From Marinigracilibium pacificum (GTDB taxonomy: Bacteria > Bacteroidota > Bacteroidia > Cytophagales > Cyclobacteriaceae): a stretch of DNA of 64,000 nucleotides. Made by a program: the position numbers and the translations under genes. Shown one piece after another: positions 63,827-64,000 of the stretch (positions are counted from its first letter, which is position 1; every line of letters starts with the position of its first letter). The stretch spans positions 1-64,000 of the forward strand of contig NZ_JABBNU010000005.1 of assembly GCF_012926615.1 (NCBI RefSeq). Direction: 5' to 3'. The notes below the pieces were generated by a model, which did not search any database, had not been told where the DNA came from, and saw nothing but the letters and a program-made list of their open reading frames with translations.

Positions 63827-64000
63827 CATTTCTTGACCTTCTTCCATACCAGGTAGCGGTAGTGAGCTTACCGGGGCATCCCAGACAATTTTCCATTCTC
63901 CATCATGGCGCTCCCATAATACCATATAATGCCCTGTATCTTCATAAGGAGGCATTGTGTTATCAACCCACTCAATTTTCAAGTCATAACTACCCAACTC
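63824..64000 (-). CDS. C-terminal end of an NTF2/SnoaL-like (DUF4440-type) protein, cut by the window edge
   Basis: This partial frame gives the last 58 residues of a protein that starts beyond position 64000. The ending YEDTGHYMVLWERHDGEWK and then IVWDAP matches the C-terminus of DUF4440/SnoaL-type proteins, where a 'G-x-W-K-I-V-W-D' block closes the cone-shaped fold. The TAA at 63824 lies inside the terminator's T run. Such proteins are often small secreted enzymes or binding domains, and this one cannot be named. Confidence 0.65.
   Translation of the reverse strand, partial: ELGSYDLKIEWVDNTMPPYEDTGHYMVLWERHDGEWKIVWDAPVSSLPLPGMEEGQEM

Noticed and set aside
1-64000. tRNA, rRNA or riboswitch genes
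   Set aside because: On reading the intergenic regions I saw no cloverleaf, rRNA segment or known riboswitch motif. A covariance-model search would be needed to exclude small RNAs.

Overview
The window is AT-rich (roughly one third G+C) chromosomal DNA of a Bacteroidota bacterium, most likely a marine or soil member of the Cytophagales. The signs are a type IX secretion C-terminal sorting domain, a SusC/SusD pair with a hybrid two-component regulator, abundant lipoproteins and OM barrel proteins, and promoter-like TAnnTTTG elements. There is no rRNA, tRNA, CRISPR array or intact insertion sequence that I can see. The species cannot be fixed from sequence alone.

Layout. (1) 1-9.4 kb: a surface-protein block. 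Three tandem LamG lipoproteins, a 1228-residue T9SS cargo protein and a propeller-like lipoprotein are all read leftwards. The block is bracketed on both sides by one family of long non-coding repeats, including a 288-bp-period array at 8.1-9.4 kb. (2) 9.9-11.4 kb: a U32-family RNA hydroxylation protein and a small ferredoxin. (3) 11.6-20.7 kb: a leftward series of unusual proteins. These are an OM barrel protein, a membrane-anchored nSTAND-WD40 protein, a nucleotide-transporter-like/HEAT/cyclic-nucleotide-fold fusion, and the AAA+ ATPase of a contractile injection system (CIS). (4) 20.8-41.2 kb: a complete phage-tail-like CIS of the Afp/PVC/AlgoCIP kind. In order of transcription it runs GH18 membrane glycosidase, cap, unknown 343-aa protein, sheath, two tube proteins, a 52-aa DUF5908-like protein, LysM baseplate protein, VgrG-like spike, PAAR tip, gp25-like wedge, Afp11-like baseplate, fibre-like protein, 63-aa protein, Afp12-like baseplate and tape measure. 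A papain-like cysteine protease gene sits on the opposite strand between the tape measure and the ATPase and is the best effector candidate. (5) 41.4-46.1 kb: housekeeping and scattered metabolic genes (secreted amidohydrolase, polyprenyl synthase, alpha/beta hydrolase, cold-shock protein). (6) 46.3-58.8 kb: a small glycan-use locus with a lactonase-like propeller protein, GH3 glucosidase, hybrid two-component sensor, SusC and SusD. (7) 58.9-64 kb: small membrane protein, universal stress protein, DHA2-type exporter, secreted esterase, cyclase-family hydrolase, fatty-acid-hydroxylase-family protein and the end of an NTF2/SnoaL-like gene cut by the window edge.

How it may work together. The CIS genes encode a complete contractile particle with no T6SS membrane complex and no phage head or integrase genes. 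The most interesting inference is that the flanking envelope proteins (GH18 with three C-terminal membrane spans, nSTAND-WD40 with one span, transporter-HEAT-cNMP fusion, OM barrel) form a sensing, anchoring or release module for the particle, with the cysteine protease as payload. Gene order and strand support this, but nothing in the sequence proves it.
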